NCBI GenBank assembly: GCA_039602395.1
Contig: JBCNJP010000003.1
Location: 29,209,081-29,273,080, forward strand
DNA length: 64,000 nucleotides
Direction: 5' to 3'
Source: Deinandra increscens subsp. villosa
Taxonomy: Eukaryota > Streptophyta > Magnoliopsida > Asterales > Asteraceae
A model generated the notes under the pieces. That model was not told the DNA's origin. It searched no databases and saw nothing but the letters and a program-made list of their open reading frames with translations. Positions within the stretch are counted from its first letter, which is position 1. Every line of letters begins with the position of its first letter. Shown here in pieces: positions 41,265 through 54,655 of this stretch. The position numbers and the translations under genes were made by a program.

Positions 41265-43637
41265 TGTAACACCCCCCTCCGCCGCCCCCTGCCAGGTGCG
41301 GGGGAGGGTGTGGGACCGGCTGTCCGTATCAGTTTACTAGGCACCAAGAACAGAATAAAACATACAACAAACACGGACGTCCAGTCCTCACAGAGAAAAC
41401 TTAGATCGACTCTGACCGAGGATGTACTAAGCACCTCATAGCCGACCTAATGGAATCGGTAGCCCCGGATAGACCCAGGACTGAACAAACAAATGATACA
41501 TATATCAAGGAATTGTAGTCATAACATGCACTGAACAACAGACGTATGTTAGTTAAATTGTACAAGCTCTAACAGATAGCCACAACTAGTACCCCCAACG
41601 TTCCTGTACAAATACATCATCACCTGCACACACTTACCTGCAACATAAGTCAACACATAGTCAACAACAAACGTTGTTGGTGAGTCTTAACTACCATCAT
41701 CACATTAACAGTTTTCAAATACATATGCCTGTTATGAATTATCAGATCGCACCCAAGGTCAACACTCAGATACTCTACGGGCACGTTGCGCGTAGCCGTA
41801 CACCCTCTGCGAGTAGATTTTTAAGTTCAACATATAAGTACATATTCCCCCTAGTAAATTAATACTAGAGGATCCGGGTGAATATGGACCGTTCAACTAT
41901 AACGGCCGCTATAATCCCTTATATGCCTAGTGGTCTCAACCTTAATGACCAGAAAGTCTCTAATGACCCACACAGGGCATTCTGACTCACAGTGTTCCAC
42001 AAGATATTCATAATAAATATAACAGATACATCAGAACAGAAGTATTATATCAAACAGTTAAATAACATGAGGGAAGTCAGAGGACTCACAGATCTTCGGA
42101 ATACAAAGTCATACGGATAGGATTGCGTACAATCCACAGATGTCACAGATGCAATGCCTAGACAAAGCTTAACGTCATGTTAAGTTTGGAGAATCCACTA
42201 ACCTAAACAAGTATTGGTACACTTAAATTTAACACAGTGTTAATACTGGTTAGGCTCGGTTGTGCTCCGTGCTTTAAACGATACGATAAGTCCTATTTTT
42301 GTTACAAACCTATATATAATTACTATATATGAAAAAAATTCGGTCGTATGCCTTTAGTGACATTAAGGTCGTGTGGCCTGTTTGACAGATTATCTAAATT
42401 AAACGATATCACTCGAGTCTCGATCGGGTTATGTTTTATAATACTTCAAGGGTTATATAAAATAATAACTTATGTATATATCAATCTTTTAATTATGATT
42501 TACATAAAATCATAGCTTTTAGATATAGATTTATCTATTTACGTTTCACATAAAATCATAGTTTTTATGCATGAGTTTACTTGTTCCTATTTCACATAAA
42601 ATCATGATATTATTTACATGAAATCATAGATTTTATATATATATATCTATCCATATTATAGTTCACATGAAATCATGAATTGTTAATAATAATTCATAAT
42701 ATTACTTCACATAAAATCATAGGTTTTGTATATATATTTATCCGTTTTGTAGTTTACATGAAATCATAACTTCTATTAACAGAAAATACATATCTTATTT
42801 ATGTGAACTTACATAAAATGATAAGTTTTTATCTCACATGAAATCATAGCATTCTATAGCATAAAATCATAGTTTTTATTACATAGAATCATAGCTTATG
42901 TATATAATCTCTAAGATCGGTTCACTTATATGTTTATAATATATCCCGTCTTTGTTTGATTTTAATTTATATAAAATCATAACTTTTCTAAAATAAAGGC
43001 TTTGTTAACATAAGATCATAATTTTGTTGATTATGAAATCATAAGTTTATCACATAAAATTGTAATAAACACTTTATATATATATTTCTTGTTATCGTCG
43101 TTTTATATACAATAATACTTCTATTTGACAGAACGTTCCTCACACGACGTATACATAATATCATCATAACGATAATGAGATAATGGACACAGTTATACCT
43201 TCCGGTCGGTACGCAGACTCGAACCCGGTTAACCGTATAATGCTAAACTTTTCCGAATTCGACGAGTAAATAGTCCATTCCAAGTAGAATTTTGCCACGA
43301 ACAATAATCCATGCTCGGTTTCCAGATTTAACCTCGTTTGACCCTTCAAAAACGTTGACCAGAATTGACGGGGTTTGACCCGGTTGACTTTCTTTGACTT
43401 TCTTGACCCGACTCCAAAAATAATGAATAAGTAGTCTATTCCGCAAGATTTTTCGTCACGAACAATACTGTAAGCTCGGTTTTCTGGTTTGACCGCGTTT
43501 GACTCTTCAAAATAGTTGACCAGATTGTTGACCCAAGTCGACTCGGTTGACTCGATACCGAGTTGACTCACACCTTATCAAAATGCACAAAATGAGTCCC
43601 AAAACACCTCTGCAACTAGTCTAGCCTCAAACACACT

Positions 43638-43676
<39 letters not shown>

Positions 43677-45293
43677 TAATACTATTCCGGCGGCCGGAGG
43701 CCATGGCCGCCGTCGGACAACCCTTAAACCGCCGCGAATCACCATCATTAATCATCTAACTCAATAAAAACTCGAATCTGTAACATGCATGAATAGATCG
43801 GGGTTTAAGGATGAACTGGAAAATCAATAGAGTGTGCGGGTTAAAACTATTACCGTCGCTGCTGCCGGAAAACACAAAGAGGGGCGGCGCCGCCGCCGCT
43901 GGGCTAAACCCTAGCCGCCTCCGCGACTGGGTTATTGGAAGGCGGCTGTCGCCGCCGCACGCGCAGCTACCGCTGCTCTTGTTGCTGCATCGATCGAGAG
44001 ACGACAGGAGAGGAATGGAGGGAGGTCGTCGCCGGTGCGCACAGGGAGACCACCGCCACTACCCTCACGGCGGAATCCTAGCCGCCGCCGCCACCGGAAG
44101 AAGGGCATCAACACTACTGATGTTGCTCGCATCAGAGAGAGACAGAGGGAGGAAACAACTAGAGGTTGGTGTAGGTCACCGTCTCCGGCCATGGTCGGAG
44201 ACCGGCCGGTGCTCCGCTGTCGCTGCCGAATAATAGTCGCCGGAAGAGGAGGGAAGGAGAGCTCACGCCTCTCTCTTTCTTTCCTTCTTTCTCTCAATTT
44301 CTTTTGAACACACAAACAAATATGTATGTTTATTTGTCTGGTTGTACACAATTAAAAGAAAAGGAGTACACTCATGTACTTGGCCAAAGAAAAACTAGTA
44401 CAATTGTTAAATAAATACATGTATTATACCGTGTTCTCTAAACTCGTTAAATACTGATTTTCGAGTAAATAATCCACGTTAAATCCTGACATGTCTGAAA
44501 TAATATAAAAGCCTTGTAAATATTATCGGATCACTTAAATCGTCTGATAGTATGTATTCTGATAAATATTCGGTTAACGGGCGGTATAAGACGCGAATCC
44601 CGTTTATCTCTGTTATGTGAACCGAGTATATCATTACGACTGTAATTCTCAGTGAATACTCAGAAAATATTCTTAACCTCACAAGGTTGGTGAAGCTAAC
44701 TTATATGATTAAATAAGTTATTTTTGGTTCATGTCGCGTAACCATCTCGTTTACCGATTTAACCGTTTCTTTTACCGATTCCTATGGTTATCCCTTCTAA
44801 CAGTCAGATGATCAATGATCAAGTATTTGGCGTCTCCAGATACCCTAATCTCATCTCAGTGACCTCTTTGTCACTGCCGATGACATACACGCGTTAAGCG
44901 TTATTTAACTTTTCCATATACGCATTTCACTTGTAATCTCCTGAACGGACTTTCTAACATGTATTAGCATCCATGTTAATATATCCATAGTCATAACTTA
45001 TCGACTCAACATATTTATGATAACGTCTAGTTATCCGGCACGTTGATCGATTAAACCACATAATCTGCCAGTTCCACTCGAACTCATCTTTTATCGATCT
45101 GTAACACTTTGGATCACATAATAAATGCTTAAAATACTTTTAACAACTCACCCAAACATCGGGTATACATATTGGGCCTTTGATGGGCCTTACTTCTCTT
45201 AATGAGCCTAACGGGCCTAACTGGGCTTACCAAGTCCAGTTTATTAATTGGAAAAATTTCCCCTAGATTTACCGGAAGTAACGAGGTGTTACA
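41265..45293 (-). repeat. Left (3') LTR of element V
   Basis: A 4,029-bp LTR. Landmarks: about fifteen CATAAAATCATA-type words at 42490-43065; a decayed internal duplication around CGAACAATA...CTCGGTTTCC (43240-43385 and 43420-43525); (ATC)13 at 43638-43676; a GC-rich block with GGCCGGAGGCCATGGCCGCC at 43690-44250. About 50 bp at 42289-42345 matches the right end of the MULE found in the other LTR. ORFs here are low-complexity and not credible. Confidence 0.8.
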
Positions 45294-48200
45294 TTCTCCC
45301 CTCCTTAAATGAATTTTGTCCCGAAATTCGCCCTACCTACCAGGACGGAGAGTATCCAAACGTTTGTGGATCACATCACACAAGATGTTCTCCTAGGGAC
45401 ATCTATCTTACTAGAGCCACCACGTGGCCCATGATGTCTTCCAATGATGTTACTACCCAGTGTACTTACATGCCGTTAGCGTGGACTTACTATCACTTGA
45501 TACTTGACAGTTCGTACCGATAATTCATCATGTGGTAGTGTTACCAGAAGGAATTTCTCTGACATCAAACCATAGGAACCATCTGTCACTTCCCGATCAG
45601 CATTGTTTTCCCATCACCATCACTTGGTGAAACATGCGGAGTTAATCGGCCTCACCTTTGTAGGTTTACTGATAATCTGACCTAGTAACTGATTCCTATA
45701 GTTGCGACAAGTCACAAATTTGACGAGTCATTCTCATTATCAGATTCTCCGAAGAGAAGTTACAGGATTTCATGGGACCTAACTTAGGTCTAGCAAATAA
45801 GTTGTGTTGCACAATCACACAACATAATACATGTAACGATTCAGCGTTAAGATTTTTCAATTGATTTCGTACCATACGGACCGACATGCCAACTTCTCAG
45901 TATCCTGGTCACACCAAGCTACTCATAGCTTATTATTACAGTTCCATTCATGGAAACACAGAAGAGTCCTCTTGACTAAAAGTCAATCACATGGACTCAC
46001 CGATTCGATCCGATCTATCAAGATCACCAGTTCCCAAGGATACTTAAAGCGCTTGTCAAAGGTCTTCATCATTACGATAATCACAATATTCAGAGATAAT
46101 CAGATATACAAATACTATAACTGCATGAGGTTTTCGGGATCCAACAAGTAGTCTATACTACTAATCATTTTCAATATGCTCACACTCATATACCACCATA
46201 GTTTTGGGTTAATCGGTTATCAAGATACTCAACTTTCTAAGTAAAGTGCATAATCTGACTTCACCATTAATGGCGACACAAGATGTCTTCCCCAAATTCA
46301 ATCTTTCCTTATAATCAAACTAGTTACACTAGCCAAGGGCATCATACACCTCGTTAGATTGAACCGTTATAAACGATTAATCATTTCCAGCCTGAAGGGT
46401 CTAATTACAACAAGTCTTGCATCACAATTACACATCCTGACATCGAACATAAAAGCCTCGTAGTTGGTTCCAAACACACCAACTATCGTGCCAATTCCAT
46501 ATCTTTTAAAGCTACAATAGCTATCTCTGTGTGTCCCTTTTTGAAGACACAACACCCTTGCTTACCTGATTGATATACACGTACCGAACTTTACCCGTAC
46601 ATACCTATACAAGGTCTGGTTCACAAAGGACAATATGTGTTGCTCAGAATATCCAGTCACGACCACACGAAACCATAAGAGATTATTAGGGGTAACTAAT
46701 GGAATACAACATCACTTTACGTCAAACATCCCCTACTCTTAAATCATCATAAATCCAGGTTTAATTGATCTGACAATATAAGTGTATAAATCCAAATAAT
46801 GTTTCTGTCTCTCCCCTCCTTTGCGTTCAGCAAAGGGTTAAAATGTATATATATACCCATGGTACGTGTTAAGTCTATCAATCTCACGAACTCATAAGTT
46901 CAATCTAGTCCACCTGGACAAACATATTGTTATACTACACTTTTTAGAGTGTCGTCTCTAATCTCCTTTTGACATGTGTCAATGGTTCAGGTAAAGATTC
47001 ACATGGAGTATCACATTACTCCTAATTACCAGTCTATTTTCTCTAACAGACTTATGTCATAGCCGTTAACACTAGCTCACACCTTTCTACAATGGAATTC
47101 ACAACCACTAAAGGTCTCTACATTTCATATGTACATAGTCTAGGCCAATGAGTCTTTACTCTGAATGTAGGGTTCAATCCATTATAGGATATTCAAGCCT
47201 TCCACGTATACAACCACACACTTAGTTAAATGACCACATCTTTATAACTATAATCAATCAAATTGCACATTAAGTGCATCCATCGATCTTTATCTTTAGA
47301 TCGTGTTCATAAACATCGCGTTAATACTTAATCACATCAATCTTGATGATGTATTCTTACCATACTAGTGGTATCTTTCCCACATTTACTTGGCAGCTCA
47401 ATCTGTTTATTATATTTTAGACTTGGCGTAATTGGCATAAATGGAAGCACACCAATCATCATAAACATGTGGTCTCTATGCCTACCTTCCACACTTCCTG
47501 ATTCAGGCGCCATAAACCATCATGCCAAAGGTGTTTATATATAGGGCTTACCGCAGCTATCCCACCACACCTCGGACATAATGATAAATGCACCATTACC
47601 TAAAATGTGCACGTTCTCATACACAAGTTGTAACCTTTGGGTCGCTGCCCTTCGGTAGCATGCAAACAATACTCACATATTTTGAACACATATATACTCT
47701 CGTATATTCTAGCATGTCCACCGTTATTACCTGACTTTGTATAATTCTATACATTGCACCTACATATGGTTGAATCAAAAATCTGTCTTCATCATTCCTG
47801 GTAATGTTCCAAACATTTTTCATCCTTAGGTCACACTCTGTAGTAATTTTACTACTAGACCTTGTTATCTTGCATCACGACTCCTTCTCTGAATCATTGA
47901 ATGAACCGACATCAAAATGTCTTTCATAAAATTGAATCTATCATGACAGTCGCTGTCAAGTTCCTTAAACCCTGTTGGCTTAAGCAACAGATTTAAACAA
48001 TACATTTTAAAAAGAAGAATCCTAATTACGGACAATCCACGTCTCCGTCGGGAAGACTAGCCATATGGTTCTCTGCTAACCAATTAGCTCCAGGATTTCA
48101 TCCGGATTTAGAATACAAGCACACATATCATATAAACGCACGAAGTTAATGTCACATCTCAACGCCTGAGATCACGTGACCATTACTTATGTGATAATTC

Positions 48201-49807
48201 TCCATGATAATCAATTCACTTACTTGTCTCCGCTTCCATACCTTTACACTTTAACTATTACTCACACAAGTATGGAGACGGTACGAATCAGAATACCGTA
48301 CATTAAGATAGAAGCAGGGTACTCTCACCGATGGTGCCACCACTGCCGAATCAAATTAATAAGGTCATCCACAAATGGTCGTACGACTAACGGGAAAATC
48401 CCATCAACTACGCAAGGATGATGGTACAAAGTGATCAGATCATGAGTCGGATATGATCTGAAAGTAACAACTTTACACAAGAGAGATTTCAAAATGATCA
48501 TTAGTACATATAATGTCGACCGCGTCGTAAGGAGAGGTAAGGAAGAAATAAGGGAATTCGTCTTCATCTGTTGTTGCTTCATATATATTGTCGTCGTTGG
48601 AATGAATTGTTGTTTCCTTTGCTTCGTCATGTTGAATAGAGATAATTAGCGTCGTCGTGTCGTCGTTGGTAGTTGTCATCCGTTGAGCTCCGCTTTGTCT
48701 TGAAAATCTTCATTACATCCACCTTAATCGTTTTGGTCTTCAGTTGCAATCCACTTTATCTAACTACTCCTAGTCCGCCAGGAGTTCCTAGTTAGATAAT
48801 TCCGGTCATATAACATGTCTTCACTCTTTTGTCTACAGTCTTGCTGGAAACAATTACCGACATCGATTGAAGAGGTAACCGAAACACTACATTAGCAAGA
48901 AACACGTGTAATATTGAATAGGCAATAAAATATGCATCTATGACGTGGAACCAGTTTCCTTTTACGTTTCACGACGTCTCAAGGAACACGTTTATCAGAG
49001 TTGGGGTACTCTTCAAGTCTCCCGAAATATCACATCGGGAGCACACAGAATCAGAATCAGTGCAATATTATGACTACGAGTAGAAATCGAAAACACACGG
49101 ATCCTAAACGAATCCTATCCTATAGGCAAATGCTTAGACTCCTAAGCTTTCTCGATCTAGGTACATCATAAAAATCCGTACACAAATAAACATGGAGAAA
49201 ACAATATGACACAAGGAAGGAATCCAAGGGAAATGAAATCAACACAAATCAAGTGAACGGACGTTTCAAGATGAAGAATTAGCATAGGATTTAATCAAAG
49301 TAATACTGATGCACACTTAGGGTACCGTACCCTATTTCACACAAAGGACGATGTGTCATATTACACTTTTGCACACAAAAGGAAAATGGAATACTTGGAT
49401 ACCAAATGGGAAGACTATCAGCATCCATGTGTCTGCTAGGGTTCGTCAAGTCTTGGTGTACCTGTGGGTAGCAATGGCAGTCTGCAGCCTGTAACTACTA
49501 CCGACCTTACACTTTACCTTTGATATCTCCCTAACACACAAACTTCCGCCTAAGTCATACACTTAAACAAAATGAGATGACTATCAGCATTCATATGCCT
49601 ACTAGGGTTCCCCGAGTCTTAGTGCACCTGTGGGTAGAAATGTCAGTTTGCAAGGCTGAAACTACAACCGACCTTACACTAAACCTCGACTACTCCCTAA
49701 TACACAGACTTCCGCCTAAGTCCCAGACTTAGCACCATGCTTAGTCCCAGAGTCCTTACAGGCTCAAGCTTAGGGGTTCTGAGAGACTCCAATCTGCTGG
49801 AACCTTT
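45294..49807 (-). other. Non-coding internal region of element V
   Basis: 4.5 kb between polypurine tract and primer site. No ORF longer than about 100 codons and no retroelement motif was seen. Near 49395-49520 and 49565-49690 a block around ATGACTATCAGCAT...CTAGGGTTC...CCTGTGGGTA is duplicated. A CTCCCCTCCTTTGCGTTCAGCAAAGG purine/pyrimidine patch at about 46812 recalls the polypurine tract. Confidence 0.7.
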
Positions 49808-49821
49808 GGCTCTGATACCAA
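49808..49821 (-). other. Primer binding site of element V
   Basis: The sense strand reads TTGGTATCAGAGCC two bases from the LTR end at 49824, complementary to initiator tRNA-Met. Confidence 0.78.
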
Positions 49822-49823
49822 CC

Positions 49824-50973
49824 TGTAACACTCCCCTCCGCCGCCCCCTGCCAGGTGCGGGGGAGGGTGTGGGACCGGCTGTCCGTATCAGTTCACTAGG
49901 CACCAACAACAGAATAAAACATACAACAAACACGGACATCCAGTCCTCACAGAGAAACCTTAGATCGACTCTGACCGAGGATGTACTAAGAACCTCATAG
50001 CCGACCTAATGGAATCGGTAGCCCCGGACATACCCAGGACTTAACAAACAAATGATACATATATCAAGGAATTGTAGTCATAACATTCACTGAACAACAT
50101 ACGTACATTAGTTAAACTGTACAAGCTCTAACAGATAGCCACAACTAGTACCCCCAACGTTCCTGTACAAATACATCATCACCTGCACACACTTACCTGC
50201 AACATAAGCCAACACAGAGTCAACAACAAACGTTGTTGGTGAGTCTTAACTACCATCATCACATTAACAGTTTTCAAATACATATGCCTGTTATGAATTA
50301 TCAGATCGCACCCAAGGTTAACACTCATATACTCTACGGGCACGTTGCGCGTAGCCGTACAACCTCTGCGGGTAGATTTTTAAGTTCAACATATAAGTAC
50401 ATATTCCCCCTAGTAAATTAATACTAGAGGATCCTGATGAATATGGATCGTTCAACTATAACGGCCGCTATAATCCCTTATATGCCTAGTGGTCTCAACC
50501 TTAATGACCAGAAAGTCTCTAATGACCCACATAGGGCATTCTGACTCACAGTGTTCGACAAGATATTCATAACAAATATAATAGATACATCAGAACAGAA
50601 GTATTATATCAAACAGTTAAATAACATGAGGGAAGTCAGAGGACTCACAGATCTTCGGAATACAAAGTCATACGGATAGGATTGCGTACAATCCACAGAT
50701 GTCACAGATGCAATGCCTAGACAAAGCTTAACGTCATGTTAAGTTTGGAGAATCCACTGACCTAAACAAGTATAGGTACACTTAAATTTAACACAGTGTT
50801 AATACTGGTTAGGCTCGGTTGTGCTCCGTGCCTTAAACGATACGATACGTCCGTAGGTTGAGGTCCCAATACAGCTGGATGTCCCAATACAGTTGTATGG
50901 CCTAAACCCGGTTACGATCGTAATTTATCTGTCAATCTCTAAATAAACAGTTCCTGCCGAACACGGTCGTATG
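49824..50973 (-). repeat. Right (5') LTR of element V, segment left of the MULE
   Basis: Begins TGTAACACTCCCC and follows the left LTR closely to about 50851 (left-LTR position 42288). The last 122 bp (50852-50973) have no counterpart in the left LTR. It ends with CGGTCGTATG, the left copy of the MULE target duplication. Confidence 0.8.
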
Positions 50974-51300
50974 GAATTTTTTTCAAGAGTAGTATAAATA
51001 TATAACTTTTTAACAAAATAGTAGTCGATTTTTTCTTTTTCAAAAAAAGGAATCCCGCACTTCCCAAGTGCGGGGGTTAGGCTCGGGACAGGCTCGGGTG
51101 TTGTTAACGAAAAATGTGTGGGTCCATCGGTGTTACCAAGTGCGAGACATTGTAATCTCGCGGTTCCCAACTGCGGGACTGAGTAAACCGGTAGAAGGTG
51201 GGCCCAAGTTGCACTTCCCAACTGCGGGACAACCCCACATAAACCCTAGATCGTAGTTCCTAACTGCGGGTGATATTGACGTATCAGAAACCCTAATTAT
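50974..51300 (+). repeat. Left terminal inverted repeat of the MULE
   Basis: Contains a nearly perfect CCCGCACTTCCCAAGTGCGGG palindrome at 51055-51075 and four further half or decayed copies (near 51140, 51163, 51217 and 51258). About 65-75 percent identical by eye to the reverse complement of 60945-61278. Confidence 0.75.
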
Positions 51301-51614
51301 GTTTTTTAAGAAGAAAACCCTATAGTTTTTTTTAAAAAGCTATGGTGGTGATGCAGAAGCAGACTGAATGCATGTGACCAAACACTGTTTTCCTGCATGT
51401 CTCAAAACACTGATTTGATCACTCAAATTGATTAAGGCTGAATTGATTCCTCTGTAAAAGCACTGATATGATGACTCAAATTGATTGAATGAGAACACTA
51501 GAAAACGCCATCTTTAAATTGAGAGTTTATCTCAGTTGAATTCTCACAAAACACCATCTTCTTTAAGTATTTTCAAGTGCAGAAATTTCAATCACCACAA
51601 ATCCAATTAAGAAA

Positions 51615-54014
51615 ATGTCTTCTTCATTTAGTCCATTTTTGTTAAGAACTTTCTGGGGTGGTAGCATATCATTCCAGAACGGTGTTGTTTCAGCCTCCGA
51701 AGAAACTAATATCTCAACATATCCCACATTTGAGAAATTTTCATATGAACAATTGGTTCATATTGTATACGGCTTATTTGGTGTTAGCCAACAAGATTAT
51801 AAAGTCACTATTTTGTTGTCGTACGAGTTTCAGGGGCTGCGCGATGGTTCAATAATCAAATATGATGGGAGTTTAGAAATGCTGTTCTATTTGGCGAGAA
51901 CACAACCTAACTACGTTTGTGATGTTTACGTTAAAATGGAAGAAGTAATCAACACTTGTCATACTGGTTATAATAACCAGGAGAATATTGGTTATATTAA
52001 CCAGGAGAATATTGGTTATATTAACCAGGAGAATACTGGTTATATTAACAAGGAGAATACTGGTTATATTAACCAGGAACCGACAAATTCAACGGAAGAC
52101 GGTGGCTTTGATGGGTCTGATGGCTACATATCATCATCAACGTCCGAAGAAGATAGAGATCACCTCAGGATCGTAGAGGAGGATGACACCGATGAAGACG
52201 GCTACGATGAACCAGCCGTAGAATATCGCGTGGTAAATCATGCATGGGGTTCGCAAGTTCCACAAGTGAACCCTGATATTGACACTTTTGTTTTGGAAGA
52301 GCTAGAAGATCATGATTTACAAGAGGAGGATTTTATGGTTTTCTGGAATGAAGAAACAAATGTTATTAGAGCAGGTATGTACTTCAAGTCGAAGAAGGAT
52401 GTTCAACATGCTGTTGGCCAGTGGAACATTAGTCAGGGTAGAGAGCTCTATGTTAAAGACAGCAGGCCGGGGAGATGGAACGCAATATGCAGGACTAATG
52501 CTCCTGGCTTTGTAGCCGACACTCATTGTAACTGGATGGTCTCCGCCACAAGACAGGGAATTGCAGCTTCTAGTTTGTGGAGGATTATAAAGTGGGTTCG
52601 TGGTCATAACTGTTACGGGTCATCCGTTGGTAACAACAACACAAGTCTTACATTAAGGTCTATTGCATCGTACATCAACCATGCAAAAGTTGCTGATCTT
52701 ACATTTCCTGTTAAGCAAATACAGGCATTTTGTAAGGATAGATTTAGTGTTGATGTTTCTTATATCAAGGCCTGGAGAGCTCGTAGAAGAGCTATTCAAA
52801 ATATTTATGGCAACTGGGAATCCAATTTTGAAGAACTGCCTAAGTATATCAACGCATTGCAACGAGCAAACCCTAGTACTGTTGTGCAGTGGCGTCATCA
52901 AGCGGACGGGTCATCAAGCTCGTTTGTATTTAAGTATGTATTTTGGGCATTTGGACCGTCCATAAAAGCATTCCATCGATGTCGACCCGTTGTATGTATT
53001 GACGGAACACATTTGAAGGGGTCTTATAAGGGGAAATTGCTTATGGCGGTATCAAAAGATTCCAATGGTTACATACTTCCGGTAGCCTACGCTATCGTTG
53101 ACGAAGAGACGAACGCAAGTTGGGGTTGGTTTCTTGAACAGTTTGGAAGACATGTACGATCAGATTCTTAAAAGAATCTGTGTGTTATTTCAGACCGACA
53201 TCAGGGCATTATACACGCTATGAATAACCTTGAAGGATGGAATGACATAGTAGTGGTTCATCTCTATTGCCTACGTCACATTCGTAGCAACGTTATGACC
53301 AAGTTCAAGTCAGTTGAAGTTAAACGTCTCTGTTGGGGGATTGGGTCCACAACACAATCCAGAAAGTATCGATTTCTTGTGAGACAGCTGAGGGGTCTAG
53401 ATGAAGAAGCTTGGCAATACCTGAAAGAAATTGGCTTAGAGAAGTGGACTCTGATGCATGATGATGGACAGCGCCGCTGGGATACCCTCACAACTAACAT
53501 CTCGGAGAGCATGAACAATGCGTTACGGGGTGCTAGGTTGCTGCCAATTAAGGCGTGTATTCAACTCACCTTTGAGAAGACAGTCAACCACTTTGTAAAG
53601 CACAGAGAGATAGCTGTTAGTTGCATTACTGAATTAACCCCACGCGTATGGGCTGGTTATAATTTAAGTTATGCGAAGGCAAGGGAGCACACCGTCACCG
53701 TGTTCAATGTTGATGCAGGTATTTATAGGGTCACATCAAGGGTGCAACAAAACGATGATGGTGGAAACGACTACAGAGTGTATTACAAGGCCAAAAATTG
53801 TGATTGCTTTAAGTGGCAAACTCAAAGGCTTCCTTGTTCACATGCAATTGCAGTGTGTCTTCATAAGGGTAATGACGTCGGAAAAATTATTCATAAGGTG
53901 CATAAGACTGGAACCTATCGCCATCAGTACGATTCAAATTTCCACCCACTTGCACACCAAGATTCATGGAGAGATCCGGGTTGGAGCATCAGAGCCAACC
54001 CAATTAATTGCTAA
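51615..54014 (+). pseudogene. MULE transposase (mudrA type) with one internal stop
   Basis: One frame from MSSSFSPFLLRTFWGG (51615) to 54014, broken only by TAA at 53169-53171. N-terminal region, then five 8-residue repeats GYINQENI (51966-52085), an acidic stretch, and a MuDR-type DNA-binding domain (GMYFKSKKDVQHAVGQWNIS, CNWMVSA, WRIIKWVRGHNC). The DDE MULE domain has catalytic Asp in VCIDGTHLKGSYKGKLLMAV and in VISDRHQGIIHAM. A SWIM zinc finger CDCFKWQTQRLPCSHAIAVC lies near 53801. The stop falls between WGWFLEQFGRHVRSDS and KNLCVISDRH. A one-base frameshift near 54012 separates the C-terminal zinc knuckle. Confidence 0.92.
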
Positions 54015-54150
54015 CATCTAGAGGCCGAAGGAAGACGAGAAGGATTCAAAATGAGATGGATCAACACCACCTCGAAGAATCTGGCCCTAAACGATGTTCG
54101 AATTGTAAGCAGCCCGGACATAACATCCTTAGGTGTCCCTATGGACGTTA
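54015..54150 (+). pseudogene. Frameshifted C-terminal tail of the MULE transposase with CCHC knuckle
   Basis: Another frame continues GRRKTRRIQNEMDQHHLEES and then CSNCKQPGHNILRC, followed by a stop. A basic GR(R/P)K..R.RNEMD stretch and a CCHC knuckle are the usual end of mudrA-type transposases, so this tail belonged to the protein before a one-base shift near 54012. Confidence 0.75.
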
Positions 54151-54655
54151 GGATTCTCCTGAGTTTGTTTGTATTTTCTATTGTTATTTAATGTTTGTAT
54201 CAAATAAACTTGGCATTCCAAAATTTATAGCCGTTATATACTACCGTTTGAAATGATGAATGGTTGGGTCACGTTTATTAAATAAATAATTAATAAATAA
54301 ATAATAAAAAAAATAAATATATAATAAATAAATATTTAATAAAAAACAATTATAGCCGTTCAAAATAATAATAAATAATTAGAAAATAAATTTGACCGTT
54401 CAAATTTTATAGCCGTTAATATAGCCGTTGGGAGGGACACGTTTATTAAATAAAAATATTAATAAATAATAAACGTGTTTTTAATATAAAATAAATATAT
54501 AAAATTAGATTGTGAAGCAACCTAAGATACTTATTAAAACTGAAAAACAACCTAAGCTACTTATTCAAACTGAAAAACAACCTAAGCTACTTATTCAAAC
54601 TGAAAAACAAACATTAAACAGACAACCTAACCATTACACAGACACACGTAGATTA
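54151..54655. repeat. AT-rich spacer with a 30-bp tandem repeat
   Basis: Non-coding. GGG(T/A)CACGTTTATTAAATAAA and TATAGCCGTT words recur at 54230-54480. At about 54518-54607 a 30-bp unit (CAACCTAAGCTACTTATTCA plus AACTGAAAAA) repeats three times. It lies downstream of both flanking ORFs. Confidence 0.75.

Noticed and set aside
43164..43571. 135-codon ORF repeated at 62102-62509
   Set aside because: Conserved only because both are LTR copies; the right copy carries a frame break. Its internal similarity comes from a DNA-level duplication rich in GTTTGAC words, not a protein signal.
43811..44351. Arg/Ala-rich ORFs on both strands in the GC-rich part of the V LTRs (also at 62719-63264)
   Set aside because: Low-complexity translations of a GC-rich block, with overlapping frames on both strands and no domain. 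Repetition in both LTRs only reflects that they are copies of each other.
53169..53171. TAA in the MULE transposase as a programmed readthrough site
   Set aside because: Followed by AAGAATCTG, not the CAR-YYA context, and it interrupts the catalytic domain between two conserved blocks. A plain nonsense mutation is simpler.
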